A stretch of 54,333 nucleotides of DNA. It comes from Perkinsus olseni (taxonomy: Eukaryota; Perkinsozoa; Perkinsida; Perkinsidae). The stretch is taken from the NCBI GenBank assembly GCA_013115135.1, contig JABANP010000363.1:1-54333 (forward strand), written 5' to 3'. Below, piece after piece: positions 52,650 to 54,333 of this stretch (its first letter is position 1; each line of letters begins with the position of its first letter). Below the pieces are notes generated by a model. It saw only the letters and a program-made list of their open reading frames with translations. It ran no database searches and was not told where the DNA came from. Made by a program: the position numbers and the translations under genes.

Positions 52650-54333
52650 AAACCTTCAGAATCTGCGAAGCTCTGGAAAAAAGAGCCGCTCGAAACCTGT
52701 CTAGACCGAGCCCAGGTCGGTTAGTACATATATTTCTATCTGTCGTATCCAAGGTTCATCCATGCATGTCGCGAAATCGCTCCCGAATTTCAGCGCGGAA
52801 ACGAAACGACCTTCTCAGAATCCGTAAAACCCTAGGGTCAACCTCGGATACGCAGATCCCATAGTACCTCTGCACGCAGAAATTTGTGCCGAATCGTGAC
52901 GAGCAACTCGGGTTAGAACTTGCAGTAATTCATCGGGGGTGTATCTGAGCGGGAATTTTTTTCGGAAAGTTAGAAAATCCACAAAAAACATACTTTAAAG
53001 ATGTCTAAATGACAGTCGAACGCACCTATGAGGTGCTCCAGTCACCAGAAAACTCGAAAAACGACGATTAACCAAATTCCTTCGATCGAATTAGCACCAG
53101 AAAACCGGCTTAGTCGACGACTACCACTGACGTATCTTGTTCCAAGAGGGCTGAGTTTGGGTAAGCTTACTGGGGACGAAAATTAGCGCTCGCGCAGAAG
53201 GTAGAGCACATTTTAGACACTTTCTTTCAGCTGTGGTGTTTTCTTGAAGTAGGGAAAAGTTTTTTCTAAGTTCAAGAGAAGAAAAGTTGCGGAGCGAGCG
53301 AAGCGAGCCGAGCATATACTGTCACTTCTGCGCTTTTTTTGTGCGTTCGTTCGTTCGTTCGTTCAAATTATTTCTCCACGACTATGCTGAATAAACTCAT
53401 GGGACGCATACCAATCGAAAGGTCTCGATTCATATATTCTATAAAAAATACGAAATCGCGCCCATCCCCGTTCTACCAACCAAAACCAGCGTGGACCGTT
53501 GTAGATGAACCCGAAAAAATTCAGAAAAAAACCTGTGTGGGGTTCGAACCCGAGACTTCCTGCCGAGCTCCGCTTTTTTCGTTACGAAGGCCTAGTTTTT
53601 AGACCATGCGAGGAAAATCTACCGGGAAATTCGGTGATGAGCGGCAGTTAAGCTCCGCTTCCGTCCTGGAAAGGGAGAATTGATTTTATATTATTTTAAC
53701 GCCATTAATGTGTTTTTTCACTCAGTAGACGAAATTATCTCAGTCCTCGAACGGCGCTGAGATAACGATCTGAGAGAAGTGGATTGTTCTCTGAGATAAT
53801 AGACATAGTTTTTGAAGACCACTATTGTGTAAAATTGGCGTGAAAGCCGACGACGACCTTTGTGCTGACCTCGTGGCGATGTACAGCACGGCGTATATGG
53901 GAAGCTCCAATGACGAACACAGCGGTTCATACCGCATTTTACACAAATTTATGGATACTATCGACCAATTCAATACCAAATTTTCCGCAACTCGTAATGG
54001 ATCTTACCTAGAGGCTGCGGAGATGACGCCCATCATCTCCGTTGGATCGAGAGAGATCGGCTTGGCGACGTGAAGGCATCTTGATGACACTCTAAACGGA
54101 TGCAGGAGACGGGAAGATGAAAGGGCCATTAGTGAAATGTTCAACCTCTCCCGTATCTTCCATGCTCAACCTAAGATCCCTCGCAACGATTCACATCAGC
54201 CGGCCGGTAAGGATGAGCTCAAGATACGTTATTATCGATCATATTGGCGCGCGCTAAGATAACTCACAATTTTACTAAACGCCGTCTACTACTACGATGT
54301 CGACTTCGGCTGACAAGTTGAAGCAGGAGGTGA
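52650..54333. other. AT-rich, no confident gene
   Basis: Holds a (TTCG)n microsatellite at about 53342-53363 and a GGGGTTCGAACCCGAGA T-arm-like element at about 53537. A GCGCGCGCC/GATCGAT core also lies at 54234-54253, 14 nt after a minus-strand GTGAGT. The plus-strand frame 53825-54073 is open for 82 codons without recognisable domain. An intron of a minus-strand gene probably begins at 54267. Confidence 0.4.

Overview
This is a window of nuclear DNA from a protist. The best guess is an alveolate close to Perkinsus. The evidence is: genes on both strands without operons, many short GT-AG introns (about 35-100 nt), a large AAAP-type amino-acid transporter, families of secreted proteins, LTR retrotransposon protein ORFs, and two short matches to the 3' end of the dinoflagellate/Perkinsus trans-spliced leader. 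The organism call is an inference; no rRNA or other marker gene is present.

Layout. 1-3 kb: a 418-residue coiled-coil ORF on the minus strand and a 5'-truncated member of a secreted-protein family. 4.8-5.6 kb: a second, damaged member. 5.66-11.74 kb: a complete LTR retrotransposon on the minus strand, with near-identical LTRs and a CTAT target duplication. 13.3-14.1 kb: the intact member of the same secreted family. 15.9-17.3 kb: the amino-acid transporter. 19.5-22.6 kb: a fragmented, intron-containing plus-strand gene with a WW domain. 23.6-24.4 kb: the first of five copies of a second secreted family, marked by a conserved leader exon and an NTGxDPxRxL motif. 24.8-33.4 kb: three intron-rich genes, all on the minus strand (an Arg/Gly-containing low-complexity protein, a PH-RING protein and a polytopic membrane protein). 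33.7-48 kb: a large imperfect palindrome whose arms carry a nucleotidyltransferase-like gene and NTG-family genes, with a truncated third nucleotidyltransferase copy near the centre. 50.1-52.6 kb: another intron-rich minus-strand gene. The remainder is mostly intergenic.

Two things stand out. First, the short introns of the 24.8-33.4 kb and 50-52.6 kb genes repeatedly contain the same sequence cores. One GC-rich core ending in GATCGATT sits in three introns of 43-47 nt in two different genes. Others are a tRNA T-arm-like core, a TTTTGTGGCGCGTGACG core and a GGCGGAGCGAAGC core. This pattern resembles introner-like mobile introns. Second, the NTG family keeps a nearly invariant signal-peptide exon, 5' flank and first-intron start, while the mature exons differ strongly. 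That is the pattern expected of a diversifying secreted repertoire.

Exon models were made by eye from splice consensus and reading phase. Those with consistent phase across several junctions are marked with higher confidence. Gene starts of the intron-rich genes are mostly uncertain.
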